A stretch of 64,000 bases of DNA from Mesorhizobium opportunistum WSM2075. GTDB lineage: Bacteria; Pseudomonadota; Alphaproteobacteria; Rhizobiales; Rhizobiaceae. Under the pieces are notes generated by a model. The model worked only from the letters and a program-made list of their open reading frames with translations. It had not been told where the DNA came from and did no database searches. Location: the NCBI RefSeq assembly GCF_000176035.2, contig NC_015675.1:3104001-3168000 (forward strand). The letters are read 5' to 3'. Below are positions 44,543-53,584 of the stretch, piece by piece; position 1 is the stretch's first letter, and the number at the start of each line of letters is the position of its first letter. The position numbers and the translations under genes were made by a program.

Positions 44543-45250
44543 GTGCAAGGCGATCTACTTGCTCAGCTCGATGGAATGCTGGTCGTCTCGTGCCAGGCTG
44601 AATCCCGCATGCCGCTCGACGCCCCTGAGCACATTGCCGCCATTGCCCGATCGGTCATCCTTGGCGGCGCGGCCGGTGTGCGCATCGAGGGTGTCGCCAA
44701 TATAGAGGCGGTCCGCCGGCGCACCGGCGTTCCCATCATCGGGCTGATCAAGGCCCGCCGTGCCGACACCGAAATCTACATCACGCCGACGCTCGCCAAC
44801 GTGGCGTCGATTATCGACGCCGGGGCCGACATCGTCGCTCTTGACGCCACCAACCGGCCGCGCCCGACGGATCTTGAGGCGATGTTCGGTGCGATTGCTG
44901 CCAAGGGGCGCCTGTCGATGGGCGATGTCAGCACGCTCGACGAGGGCAAGCGCGCCATCGATGCCGGCGCCTCGCTGATCAGCACCACCATGGCCGGCTA
45001 CACGCCTTATTCCAACCAGCAGCGCGGGCCGGATTTCCAGCTGATGGGGCAGCTTGCCGGCGCCGGCCTGCCGTTCGTCGCCGAGGGCCGCATCTGGACA
45101 CCGCAGGAGGCGGTCCGCTGCTTCGAGCTCGGCGCACGCTTTATCGTCGTCGGCGGTGCCATCACACGGCCCGACGCCATAACCCGCGGCTTCGTCGATA
45201 AGGTCGCGTCGTGGAGCGCCGATCCGCAATTGAAGAGGAACAAGTCATGA
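44543..45250 (+). CDS. nanE: N-acylglucosamine-6-phosphate 2-epimerase
   Basis: A 235-residue TIM-barrel epimerase that turns ManNAc-6-P into GlcNAc-6-P. Family blocks are clear: VSCQAESRMPLD, GVRIEGVANIEAVR, IGLIKARR, ITPTLANVASIIDAGADIVALDAT, MGDVSTLDEG and LISTTMAGYT. It starts at GTG 44543, behind GAAGGAG. Its stop overlaps the oxidoreductase start (ATGA). No nagA or nagB follows in the window. Confidence 0.92.
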   Translation: MQGDLLAQLDGMLVVSCQAESRMPLDAPEHIAAIARSVILGGAAGVRIEGVANIEAVRRRTGVPIIGLIKARRADTEIYITPTLANVASIIDAGADIVALDATNRPRPTDLEAMFGAIAAKGRLSMGDVSTLDEGKRAIDAGASLISTTMAGYTPYSNQQRGPDFQLMGQLAGAGLPFVAEGRIWTPQEAVRCFELGARFIVVGGAITRPDAITRGFVDKVASWSADPQLKRNKS

Positions 45251-46269
45251 TCAAGCGCCACCGCGTCGCCGTTATCGGTGCGGGCTTCATGGGCTCCATG
45301 CACGCCGCCATCTTCGCTGGCATGGTCGGCTGCGAACTGGCGGCGATCGTCGATCCCAACCTGGAACTGGCCGGCGCTGTAGCCGCCAAGGCGCCGGGCT
45401 GCAAGGTCTACCCCAGCCATGAGGCGCTGCTGACGGGCGAACGCGATCTCGACCTCGTCTCGATCTGCACGCCCGACAACCTGCATCTGGCGCCGGCGGT
45501 TGCCGTGGCCAAGGCCGGCATCAACATCTTCGTCGAGAAGCCGATCTCTTCCACCATCGAGGATGCCAAAGCCATCATCGCTGCCTGCGAGGCGGCCAAG
45601 GTCAAACTCGGCATCGGCTACCTCCTGCGCTTCGATCCGCGCTATGCGGCGGCCAAGGAATTGATGACTTCGGGCAAAATCGGCGAGCCGATCCACATCT
45701 ACGCCCGGCGCAACAGCGCCCGCACCGAAGGCCCCAAGCGCTATGGCGGCAAGCTGCCGCTGGCGCTGCATGTCACCGTGCACGACGTCGACATGGTGCT
45801 GTGGATGCTCGACGGGCAGCACCCGGTTTCGGTCTATGCCCAGCAGACCGACATTCTGCTCGGCGCCTCGGGCACGCAGGACAGCCTGGCCGCGATCGTG
45901 CGCTTCTCCGGCGGCACGGTGGTGAACTTCGAAAGCGCCTGGTCGCTGCCGGCCGGCGCGCGCCACATGATCGATGCCCGCATGGAGCTGATCGGCACCG
46001 AAGGCTCGTTCGAGGTCCAGTGCGGCGACAGCGGCCTCTACTACGCCAGCAACGAAACATCGCGCGAGATCGACACCCAGCATTGGCCTGTCGTCAACGG
46101 CCGTCTCGACGGCGACCTGGCGCGCCAACTGGGCGGCCTGCTTGCCTGGCTGGACGGGGCCGACATGCCGATCGCCAGCGGCCGCGATGCCCTTCGTTCG
46201 CTCGAACTCACCCTGGCGATGATGCAGTCGGCGCAGAGCGGCGAAATCGTGCGTCTCGGCCAGGCGTGA
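45247..46269 (+). CDS. Gfo/Idh/MocA-family oxidoreductase
   Basis: A 340-residue NAD(P)-dependent sugar dehydrogenase. The Rossmann motif VIGAGFMGSMHA, EKPISST with its catalytic lysine and later LHVTVHDVDMVLWM, with a catalytic His, are family hallmarks. It is translation-coupled to nanE and precedes an ABC transporter. Inositol, hexose or amino-sugar oxidation is possible; within the cluster it may epimerise or oxidise a sugar before the kinase step. Confidence 0.88.
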   Translation: MIKRHRVAVIGAGFMGSMHAAIFAGMVGCELAAIVDPNLELAGAVAAKAPGCKVYPSHEALLTGERDLDLVSICTPDNLHLAPAVAVAKAGINIFVEKPISSTIEDAKAIIAACEAAKVKLGIGYLLRFDPRYAAAKELMTSGKIGEPIHIYARRNSARTEGPKRYGGKLPLALHVTVHDVDMVLWMLDGQHPVSVYAQQTDILLGASGTQDSLAAIVRFSGGTVVNFESAWSLPAGARHMIDARMELIGTEGSFEVQCGDSGLYYASNETSREIDTQHWPVVNGRLDGDLARQLGGLLAWLDGADMPIASGRDALRSLELTLAMMQSAQSGEIVRLGQA

Positions 46270-46332
46270 TGCTCGAACAGACACAGAGAATTTGAAACGA
46301 GGCCAGAGTGGCCCAACAATGGGAGACGAGAA

Positions 46333-47625
46333 ATGTTTAACAGACGCAATGTGTTGATGCTTGGCGTGGCCGCGGCCGCGCTTGCCACGGCCCTGCCGGC
46401 TTTCGCGCAGGACAAGCCGTTCGACGGGGTGCAACTGTCGGTGCTGCTCGAAGGCCATCCGACGACCGACGCCATCCAGAGGCTGTTGCCGGAATTCAAG
46501 CAGGTGACCGGCATCGACGTGGCGCTCGAAATCGTACCCGAGCAAGACATCACGGCCAAGGAATTGCTGGAATTCTCCTCCAAGTCCGGCCGCTATGACG
46601 TCGTCCAGAACAACATCATCTACCTGCCGGGTTTCGTGAAGTCGGGCTATGTCGTGCCGCTCGACGATTTCCTGGCCAAGCACAAGGAGAATTTCGACAG
46701 GGCCGATTTCGTGCCCGGCTATTTCAACACCAACGTGGTCGACGGCAAGGTCTACGGGCTGCCGGTCTACGGCGAGAGCACCTTTGTCATGTACCGCAAG
46801 GATCTGTTCGAACAGTACGGACTTGCGGCGCCGAAGACGTTCGAGGACATCGAGAATGCTGCCAAGACGATCTCCGAAAAAACCAACAAGCAGATCGCCG
46901 GCATCACCATGCGCGGCCAGCAAGGCATCCAGGGCGTCTATGTCTGGGCCGCCTATCTGTGGGGTTTTGGCGGCTCGTTCCTCGACGCCGGCGGCAAGTC
47001 GGCGCTGGCGACGCCGGAGGGTGCCGCCGCACTTGAAGCCTTCACCAAGGTGCTGAAGGATTACGGTCCGGTTGGTGTCGCCAATTTCGGCTGGGAAGAA
47101 AACCGACTGCTGTTCCAGCAAGGCAAGGCGGCGATCACCCTCGATGCCACCGTCAACGGCGCCTACAACGAGGATCCCACCGTCTCCACGGTCGTCGGCA
47201 AGGTCGGCTATGTGCCGGTGCCGATGAAATCCTCCTCGCCCAAGGGCGGCTCGTCCTCGCTCGCCGTGCACTCGATGTATGTCTCGGCCGAATCCAAGAA
47301 TCAGGAAGCGGCTGCTTTGTTCGCCGCCTGGGCGACCGCCAAGGAGCAGCAGCTGAAGGCGATCGAAACCGATCCGAATTCCGGGGTGACCTCGCTTTCG
47401 GTGCTGAACGGCGAGGCATTCGGCAAGCGCTACGGCGCCTTCAAGGACGGCATGATCGCCGCAATCAATGCCGGCAATCCGCAATACCTGCCGACGGTCG
47501 AGCAGGCCAACGAGATCATCAACAACACCGGCATCGCTGTCTCCAAGGCGCTTGCCGGCACGGCCAGTGCCGTCGATGCCTTGAAGGAGGCGGACGAGGC
47601 CAACAACGCCGCGCTCGCCCGATAA
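46333..47625 (+). CDS. Carbohydrate ABC transporter, substrate-binding protein (family 1)
   Basis: A 430-residue periplasmic binding protein: a signal peptide (residues 1-25, LATALPAFA), then the type 1 solute-binding fold with DVVQNNIIYLPGFVKSGYVVPLDDFL and GKVYGLPVYGESTFVMYRKDLFEQYG. It captures the sugar for the two permeases and ATPase downstream. The 75-base gap to the first permease holds a strong stem-loop that would favour extra binding-protein mRNA. Confidence 0.92.
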   Translation: MFNRRNVLMLGVAAAALATALPAFAQDKPFDGVQLSVLLEGHPTTDAIQRLLPEFKQVTGIDVALEIVPEQDITAKELLEFSSKSGRYDVVQNNIIYLPGFVKSGYVVPLDDFLAKHKENFDRADFVPGYFNTNVVDGKVYGLPVYGESTFVMYRKDLFEQYGLAAPKTFEDIENAAKTISEKTNKQIAGITMRGQQGIQGVYVWAAYLWGFGGSFLDAGGKSALATPEGAAALEAFTKVLKDYGPVGVANFGWEENRLLFQQGKAAITLDATVNGAYNEDPTVSTVVGKVGYVPVPMKSSSPKGGSSSLAVHSMYVSAESKNQEAAALFAAWATAKEQQLKAIETDPNSGVTSLSVLNGEAFGKRYGAFKDGMIAAINAGNPQYLPTVEQANEIINNTGIAVSKALAGTASAVDALKEADEANNAALAR

Positions 47626-47638
47626 GCGGGTAAGGCGT

Positions 47639-47673
47639 GCCCTGCCGCGTGCGCTCCCTGTGCGCGGCAGGGC
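47639..47673 (+). terminator. Stem-loop between binding protein and permease genes
   Basis: GCCCTGCCGCG (47639-47649) and CGCGGCAGGGC (47663-47673) form a perfect 11-bp stem with a 13-base loop, 13 bases after the binding-protein stop. In such operons this element protects the upstream message or partly stops transcription, giving more binding protein than permease. Confidence 0.6.
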
Positions 47674-47700
47674 GAAATCCTCAACGAGTGGATTGAGACC

Positions 47701-48576
47701 GTGGCGACAGCAGCATCGGATCCGACCAGGCATTTCTTCCAGCCGATCATCGTCTGCCTGACCGTGGCTTCGGTCGCGCTGACGCTGTTCGTGATCTGGA
47801 TTTCTTTGCACGATCTGTCGCTGATGCGCGCCGGACGGGAAAAGTTCGTCGGCCTCGACAATTACCTGCGCTTCTTCGGCGATCCGCGCGCCATGGCGGC
47901 GCTGTGGCGCACGGTGCTGTTCACGACGCTGGCGACGGTGATCGAGATCGCGCTCGGGCTTGCCGTCGTGCTTTTCCTCGACCGCGACTTCGCCATGAAA
48001 CGGCTGGTGAGGACGCTGCTTCTGGTGCCGATCATCATGACGCCGGTGGTCGTCGGGCTGACCTGGCGCTTCCTGTTCGATCCCGCCACCGGTATGGCGA
48101 ACTATCTTCTGTCACTGGCCGGCATATCCCAGGTCGACTGGCTGGGCAGTCCTCAACTGGCGCTGTTTTCGGTGCTGATCGCCGACATCTGGCAGTGGAC
48201 GCCCTTCGTCATCCTCTTGGTGATGGCGGCACTGGAATCGGCACTCACCGATCCGCTGAACGCCGCCCGCGTCGACGGCGCGCGCGAATGGCAGGTGACC
48301 TGGTATGTGCTGCTGCCGATGCTGCGCCGGGCGCTCGCCATCGTCGCGCTGATCCGGGCGATCGACAGCATCAAGGCCTTCGACCTGTTCTACATCATGA
48401 CGCGCGGCGGGCCGGCGCTTTCGACCGAGACGCTGAACTATTACGGCTACATCGTCGCCTTCACCAATTTCGACATTTCCTACGCGCTCGCCATCGCCGT
48501 CATCCTGACCATCTTCACCAATGTCGCGCTCCTGACCATGTACAGCGTGCTGTTTCCGAAAGCGGGAGAGCGCTGA
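47701..48576 (+). CDS. Carbohydrate ABC transporter, permease (MalF type)
   Basis: A 291-residue inner-membrane permease with six predicted helices and the EAA loop ESALTDPLNAARVDGAREWQVTWYVLLPMLRRAL, which docks the ATPase. GTG start at 47701. Its stop and the next ATG overlap by one base (TGATG). Confidence 0.9.
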   Translation: MATAASDPTRHFFQPIIVCLTVASVALTLFVIWISLHDLSLMRAGREKFVGLDNYLRFFGDPRAMAALWRTVLFTTLATVIEIALGLAVVLFLDRDFAMKRLVRTLLLVPIIMTPVVVGLTWRFLFDPATGMANYLLSLAGISQVDWLGSPQLALFSVLIADIWQWTPFVILLVMAALESALTDPLNAARVDGAREWQVTWYVLLPMLRRALAIVALIRAIDSIKAFDLFYIMTRGGPALSTETLNYYGYIVAFTNFDISYALAIAVILTIFTNVALLTMYSVLFPKAGER

Positions 48577-49388
48577 TGGGCCGGCGTACGGTTTTCTATG
48601 TCGGGCTGCTCATGCTTTTGCTGGCGGTGCTGTTCCCGCTCTACTGGGTGGTGGTGACTTCGTTCAAGACGACGCGCGACGCCTTCGCCATTCCGCCGGT
48701 CTGGCTGTTCAGCCCGACGCTCGACAACTATCGCACTGTGTTCGCCAATCGCGGCTTCCTTAGCGCGTTTGCCAATTCCTTCATCATTTCCATCCTGTCC
48801 AGCGCGCTGGCGGTGGCCATCGGCTCGGTCGCCGCCTACGGGTTGGCGCAGCAGCCGGGCGACCTGCGCCGCTCCAAGGAAAAGTTCATCCTCAGCCTGC
48901 GCATCGCGCCGGCGCTGCTGTTTGTCATTCCGATGTATTACCTGGCGACCCGAATCGGCGCGCTCAACCAGCACTGGCTGCTGATTGCGGCCTATGCCTT
49001 CGTCAATGTGCCGTTCGCCATCTCGCTGCTGATCACCTTCTTCGACGACATCCCGAAGGAGCTGCGCGATGCGGCCCGCGTCGACGGCGCGCGTGAGTTC
49101 AGCGTGTTCTGGCATGTCTACCTGCCAGCGGCGCGCGGCGGCATCGTCGCGACGCTGATTCTCTGTGTGCTGTTCACCTGGAACGAGTTCTTCGTCGCCC
49201 TGGTGCTGACCGGCCGCGACACGCAGACCCTGCCGGTCTCCATCACCTCGTTCCTGACCTTCCAGGGCATCCAGTGGGGCGCGCTGACCGCCGCCGCCAC
49301 GCTCATCATGCTGCCGATGATCGTGCTTGGCGTTCTGGTGCAGGGGCAGATCGTGCGCGGCATGACGCTGGGCAGCGTGAAGGGCTGA
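48576..49388 (+). CDS. Carbohydrate ABC transporter, permease (MalG type)
   Basis: A 270-residue partner permease: FPLYWVVVTSFKTTRDAF opens the chain, the EAA loop is PKELRDAARVDGAREFSVFWHVYLPAARGG and the end GMTLGSVKG is typical of MalG/UgpE proteins. The same frame is open back to 47904 only as a shadow of the first permease gene. Confidence 0.9.
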   Translation: MGRRTVFYVGLLMLLLAVLFPLYWVVVTSFKTTRDAFAIPPVWLFSPTLDNYRTVFANRGFLSAFANSFIISILSSALAVAIGSVAAYGLAQQPGDLRRSKEKFILSLRIAPALLFVIPMYYLATRIGALNQHWLLIAAYAFVNVPFAISLLITFFDDIPKELRDAARVDGAREFSVFWHVYLPAARGGIVATLILCVLFTWNEFFVALVLTGRDTQTLPVSITSFLTFQGIQWGALTAAATLIMLPMIVLGVLVQGQIVRGMTLGSVKG

Positions 49389-49398
49389 GGGGGAAACG

Positions 49399-50460
49399 AT
49401 GGCGAATTTGTCTATACGGTCGGTGTCGAAATCCTACGGTGCGGTCAACGTGCTGGACGATGTCTCGGTCGAAGTCGAGGAAGGCTCCTTCGTCGTGCTG
49501 CTCGGGCCTTCGGGCTGCGGGAAGTCGACGCTGCTGCATGCGATTGCCGGGCTCAACCCGATCGATTCCGGCACCATCGTCATCGGCGACCGCAACGTCA
49601 CCAATCTTCCCGCGCGAGAGCGCGACGTGGCGATGGTGTTTCAGTCCTACGCGCTCTATCCGACCATGTCGGTGGCCGAGAACATTGCCTTTCCGCTGAA
49701 GATGCGCGGACTAGACCGCAAGACGTCAGGCGAGAAGGTCGATGCGGTGGCGAAGCTGCTGCAGATCGAACCCTTGCTGGGTCGCAAGCCACGTGAGTTG
49801 TCCGGCGGCCAGCGCCAGCGCGTCGCCATCGGCCGGGCACTGGTGCGCGATCCCAGACTGTTCCTGTTCGACGAGCCGCTCTCCAATCTCGACGCGGCGC
49901 TGCGCACGGAACTGCGCGCCGAGATCAAGCGCCTGCACCAGTCGATCCGCCGCACCATGGTCTATGTGACGCACGACCAGACCGAAGCGCTGACGCTGGC
50001 CGACAAGATCGTCGTGCTGAAAGCCGGCAAGATCGAGCAGATCGGCACGCCGCTGTCGCTCTACGACGATCCCGACAACGCCTTCGTCGCCGGCTTCATC
50101 GGCTCGCCGCGCATGAACTTCCTCAATGCGAAGGTGGCCGAGGACGGGAAAGCCGTACTTGTCGGCGATGCCAGGGTCGATATCTCTCATCTCACGACGC
50201 GGCTTGGCAGTGGCCAAGACGTTACCCTGGGCATCAGGCCGGAGCATCTCGACGAAAAGCAGGGCGTCGAGCTTGCGCTGGCCGTCGATGTCACCGAACG
50301 CCTGGGATCGACCTCCTACGTGCACGGCGCGCTGCCCAGCGGCGAAACGGTGGTCGCCGAACGGCGCGAGGACCAGCCGCGTTTCGGCGAGACGATCACG
50401 CTGCGTTTCCTGCCCAGCCGCACCCGCATCTTCGACGCGCAGGGGTTGCGCATTCGCTGA
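49399..50460 (+). CDS. Carbohydrate ABC transporter, ATP-binding protein (MalK/UgpC type)
   Basis: A 353-residue ATPase with Walker A GPSGCGKST, signature LSGGQRQRVAIGRAL, Walker B LFLFDEPLSNLD and the H-loop VYVTHDQTEA, then a C-terminal TOBE regulatory domain (ITLRFLPSRTRIFDAQG). It starts 10 bases after the permease and completes a four-gene importer. Confidence 0.93.
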   Translation: MANLSIRSVSKSYGAVNVLDDVSVEVEEGSFVVLLGPSGCGKSTLLHAIAGLNPIDSGTIVIGDRNVTNLPARERDVAMVFQSYALYPTMSVAENIAFPLKMRGLDRKTSGEKVDAVAKLLQIEPLLGRKPRELSGGQRQRVAIGRALVRDPRLFLFDEPLSNLDAALRTELRAEIKRLHQSIRRTMVYVTHDQTEALTLADKIVVLKAGKIEQIGTPLSLYDDPDNAFVAGFIGSPRMNFLNAKVAEDGKAVLVGDARVDISHLTTRLGSGQDVTLGIRPEHLDEKQGVELALAVDVTERLGSTSYVHGALPSGETVVAERREDQPRFGETITLRFLPSRTRIFDAQGLRIR

Positions 50461-50477
50461 TCCTGTTTGGTGCTGCC

Positions 50478-51704
50478 TCAGGCCGTTCCCCATCCCGGAA
50501 AGCGGTCCGGGCGCAGCCATTCCTGTGTTGGATTGCCATCGCCCGACAGCGCCGCGTCGACCAGCCAGCGCGCGGTGGCGGGTGCGGCATGCATGCCGAT
50601 CGAGCCCATGCCGCCATGCACGAACAGCCCCTCGACAGCGGTCCGGCCAGCGACCGGCAGGCCGTCGGACAGCATCGGTCTGTTTCCGGGATAGACGTTC
50701 TTGACCTGCGGAGAGCCGAGACCGGGGAGCATGCGCAGCGTGCGGCCGGCGATACGGCTTGCCATGTCGGTGTTGCGGACGAGGTCGCGAAAGGCGGGCT
50801 GGACGGAGGCGCCGAGCCTGGCATCGCCGCCGCGCATCGGGTTGAGGCAGATGGCCTCGACGGCCGGTTGGTCGTCGCGCTGGGCGGCGACATCGGCGAG
50901 GCCATCGAGCCTCATGCGCCGGCCGAGTTCCTCCTGATCCGGCCAGGTCAGTTCCTCGACGATCCAGGGCAATTCGAAGTCGAGCTTGCCCAGTTGGATC
51001 AGCCAGCCGCGTCCGGCGGTGAGGGGTAAGCCGGGCAGCGGTCCATCGCCCACGGTGCGCCGCAGAAGGTCCGACATCCACAGTCCGTTGGCGATGAAGA
51101 CGAGATCGGCGGGAACGATGCCCTGGTCGGTCAGCACGCCCTGCACCTTGCCGCCCCTGGAGAAGATCTGGGCGACGCGCAGGCCTGTCCGGATCGTCGC
51201 TCCGGCCTCGCGGGCGGCATGGGCGAAGGCGTGTGTCGCTCCCATCGGCTCCAGCGTCCATGCGCGGCCGACGCTGTAGCCGCCGGCCACCTTGAAGCCG
51301 ATGCGCGGATGGTCGCGCGCCAGATCCTTGCCCATGATCTTTTCCATCGGTACGCCCGCCGCCCGGTAGCGGTCCGCCACCGCGGCAGCGGCTTCGAAGC
51401 TCCCCTCATCCTCGGAGATCAGCAGATGCGCGATTGCCGCGAATTCGAAGGGAACAGGTCCGTCGGCAAGCTCGGCGTAGACCGCGACGCTGGCATCCAG
51501 CAGTTCGACCACCTCCTTTTGTGGGCCGCTGAGCAAGGTGCCGGTGTTTCGCCCCGAGGACTCCGCGGCGATCATGCTCTGCTCAAGGATGGTCGTCTTG
51601 AAGCCTCGGCGAGCCAGCTCGTAGCCGAGCGAGCAGCCGGCAATGCCGCCGCCGATGACCAGGGCGTCCACCGGCGCCTTGCCGAAATCCCTGACGATGG
51701 CCAT
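50478..51704 (-). CDS. DadA-like FAD-dependent amino acid/amine oxidase
   Basis: A 408-residue flavoenzyme of the D-amino-acid dehydrogenase/glycine oxidase family. It has the FAD motif VIGGGIAGCSLGYELARRG, SSGRNTGTLLSG, a late GLPVAGRTAVEGLFVHGGMGSIGMHAAPATARWL. The ATG at 51704 follows GGAGGGGG; the frame upstream crosses a palindrome. It is convergent with the ABC operon and could oxidise an amino compound released from the imported sugar, but it has its own regulatory site. Confidence 0.85.
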   Translation of the reverse strand: MAIVRDFGKAPVDALVIGGGIAGCSLGYELARRGFKTTILEQSMIAAESSGRNTGTLLSGPQKEVVELLDASVAVYAELADGPVPFEFAAIAHLLISEDEGSFEAAAAVADRYRAAGVPMEKIMGKDLARDHPRIGFKVAGGYSVGRAWTLEPMGATHAFAHAAREAGATIRTGLRVAQIFSRGGKVQGVLTDQGIVPADLVFIANGLWMSDLLRRTVGDGPLPGLPLTAGRGWLIQLGKLDFELPWIVEELTWPDQEELGRRMRLDGLADVAAQRDDQPAVEAICLNPMRGGDARLGASVQPAFRDLVRNTDMASRIAGRTLRMLPGLGSPQVKNVYPGNRPMLSDGLPVAGRTAVEGLFVHGGMGSIGMHAAPATARWLVDAALSGDGNPTQEWLRPDRFPGWGTA

Positions 51705-51724
51705 CGTGCCCCCTCCATCAATGC

Positions 51725-51758
51725 CTTCATTCTCGTATACTCGTATACGAGAATGAAG
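51725..51758. promoter_or_regulatory. Perfect 16-bp palindrome, candidate operator
   Basis: CTTCATTCTCGTATAC (51725-51740), two bases TC, then GTATACGAGAATGAAG (51743-51758). Each arm ends in GTATAC, itself a palindrome, a pattern typical of GntR-family sites. It lies 20 bases upstream of the oxidase start. Confidence 0.6.
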
Positions 51759-51848
51759 AGCCGCATTCAAGAGCTTCCGGCTGCCACGCAATCAGCACGG
51801 CACAATTTTGCCGGACCAAGGCCCGTTCTTTACGATTTGCCGTGGCGT

Positions 51849-52349
51849 CTACGAGGCTCGCATGAGTTTGCCGTAGCGCTTGACCAGCCGATCGCGCTTC
51901 AGGCGCGTCAGCCTGTGCGTCCAGAAGAGCCCGTCGAGCTGATCGATCTCATGCTGGTGACAAACCGCCAGCAGACCATCGGCGTTCTCGAACTGCTCGT
52001 TGCCATCCAGATCCTGATAGCGAACGATTATGCGCGCGTGTCGCTCGATATCCTCGGTGACGCCGGGCATCGAAACGCTGCCTTCCGCATGACGGATCAT
52101 TTCGGTCGAGGCGTGGACGATCGATGGATTGACGTAGATCCCCGGCTTTGCGGCGGAAGGCAGCTGGATCACCACCAGGCGTCTCAAAATGCCGATATGC
52201 GGGCCGGTGATGCCGATCCCGGGCGCCGCGTGCATGGTGTCGACGAGATCGCCGGCCAAACCGTGCAAGTCGCTGTCGAACAGTTTTACAGGTTCAGCCA
52301 CCGCGCGGAGGAGGGGATTGGGGAACCTTATGATCGGCCGAACCGCCAT
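51849..52349 (-). CDS. Peptide deformylase homologue lacking metal ligands
   Basis: A 166-residue protein with the deformylase fold and length: FPNPLLRAVAEPV, VVIQLP and VNPSIV match. All three active-site motifs are altered. Motif 1 GxGxAAxQ reads GIGITGPH (44-51); motif 2 EGCLS reads EGSVS (89-93), so the metal-binding Cys is Ser91; motif 3 HExxH reads HEIDQ (133-137), so the second His is Gln. Only His133 remains of three ligands, so normal Fe-dependent deformylase activity is unlikely. Confidence 0.85.
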   Translation of the reverse strand: MAVRPIIRFPNPLLRAVAEPVKLFDSDLHGLAGDLVDTMHAAPGIGITGPHIGILRRLVVIQLPSAAKPGIYVNPSIVHASTEMIRHAEGSVSMPGVTEDIERHARIIVRYQDLDGNEQFENADGLLAVCHQHEIDQLDGLFWTHRLTRLKRDRLVKRYGKLMRAS

Positions 52350-52364
52350 GGAGCTCGTCCTACG

Positions 52365-53450
52365 TCACGATTCGGCCAGGCAAGCACGGATTTCCGCATC
52401 GTGTTCGCCACGCGCCGGGCTTGCGGCAGGCGAGCACCGCGCCCTTGCCGAAAAACGCGGTGCCGCCGCCGCTTGAAGAGCACCGTCCACCGTCAGCCAT
52501 GTACCGCGGGCGGCCATGTGCGGATGCAGTGCTGCCTCCCACGGGCCAAGTACCGGCCCGACGCAGGCGTCCGACCCTTCGAACAGCTTGACCCATTCGC
52601 CGCGGGATTTCTCTGCAAAGATCGCCGCCAGCCGGTTGCCGAGCTCCGGCCAGAGATCGCGGTCGAATTGGTTGGCGAATTCCGGATCGGCGGCGAGGCC
52701 AAGCCGGTCGAGGAACAGCGCATAGAATTTCGGCTCGATGCACTGGATGCTGATGAAGCCGCCATCCGCGGTGCGGTAGACGCGGCACCAATGCGGCCCG
52801 TCGAGGAGGCTTTGGCCGCGCTCGGCGGCGAGCGCGCCGGATGGGGCAAGCGACATCAACAGGTTCATCATGTGGGCCGAGCCGTCGACGATCGCCGCGT
52901 CGACGACGCTGCCTTTGCCACCGGCGCGCGCGTTCATGATGGCGGCGAGCATGCCGATCACCAGATAGAGCGCGCCGCCGCCTATGTCGCCGACCAGCGT
53001 CGGCGGCGACATAGGCACCTCTCCTGGCAAGGAGCCGTACCAGAGCGCACCGGACACGCCGATATAGTTCATGTCGTGACCGGCGGTGCGGGCGAGCGGG
53101 CCATCCTGGCCCCAGCCTGTCATCCGGCCGTAAACCAGCTTCGGGTTGACGGCGAGGCAGGCATCCGGGCCGAGCCCGAGACGTTCCATGACGCCGGGCC
53201 GGAAACCCTCGATCAATCCATCGGCGGTGGCGACCAGGCGCATCAGCACGGCGGCGTCGGCGGCATCCTTGAGGTCCAGCGCGATCGAGCGCTTGCCGCG
53301 ATCGAGCAGCGAGCGTTCGGGGACGCCGGGCATCGGCGCCTGCTTGCGGTGGACGACGATGACATCGGCGCCGAGATCGGCAAAGAGCATGCCGGCAAAG
53401 GGGGCTGGCCCGAGCGCCTCGATCTCGACGATGCGGGTTCCCTTCAGCAT
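52365..53450 (-). CDS. CaiB/BaiF family CoA-transferase or acyl-CoA racemase
   Basis: A 361-residue class III CoA-transferase: IVEIEALGPAPFAGMLFADLGADVIVVHR opens the family, and DIGGGALYLVIGMLAAI contains the catalytic aspartate. Length suits alpha-methylacyl-CoA racemase more than formyl-CoA transferase. The ATG at 53450 follows GGAGGGCGG. It is followed by the deformylase homologue and divergent from a luciferase-like gene. Confidence 0.88.
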   Translation of the reverse strand: MLKGTRIVEIEALGPAPFAGMLFADLGADVIVVHRKQAPMPGVPERSLLDRGKRSIALDLKDAADAAVLMRLVATADGLIEGFRPGVMERLGLGPDACLAVNPKLVYGRMTGWGQDGPLARTAGHDMNYIGVSGALWYGSLPGEVPMSPPTLVGDIGGGALYLVIGMLAAIMNARAGGKGSVVDAAIVDGSAHMMNLLMSLAPSGALAAERGQSLLDGPHWCRVYRTADGGFISIQCIEPKFYALFLDRLGLAADPEFANQFDRDLWPELGNRLAAIFAEKSRGEWVKLFEGSDACVGPVLGPWEAALHPHMAARGTWLTVDGALQAAAAPRFSARARCSPAASPARGEHDAEIRACLAES

Positions 53451-53584
53451 TCCGCCCTCCATGGCGTTCAGGCTCGGCATCGCGCACTTTGGTATCGCCT
53501 GCTTTTGGTACCGTGCAGGGCGACGGTGTGTAACCCTGCCGTTTTGGCATTGAAGCACGTGCCGCGGGCATATACTTCAGGACC

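Noticed and set aside
45007..47811. A 934-codon open frame on the minus strand
   Set aside because: Antisense to nanE, the Gfo/Idh and the binding-protein genes; composition is Gly/Arg/His-rich shadow sequence.
51753..51848. A peptide frame starting MKSRIQELP in the palindrome on the + strand
   Set aside because: It begins inside the operator, has no ribosome site and runs antisense into the deformylase homologue.
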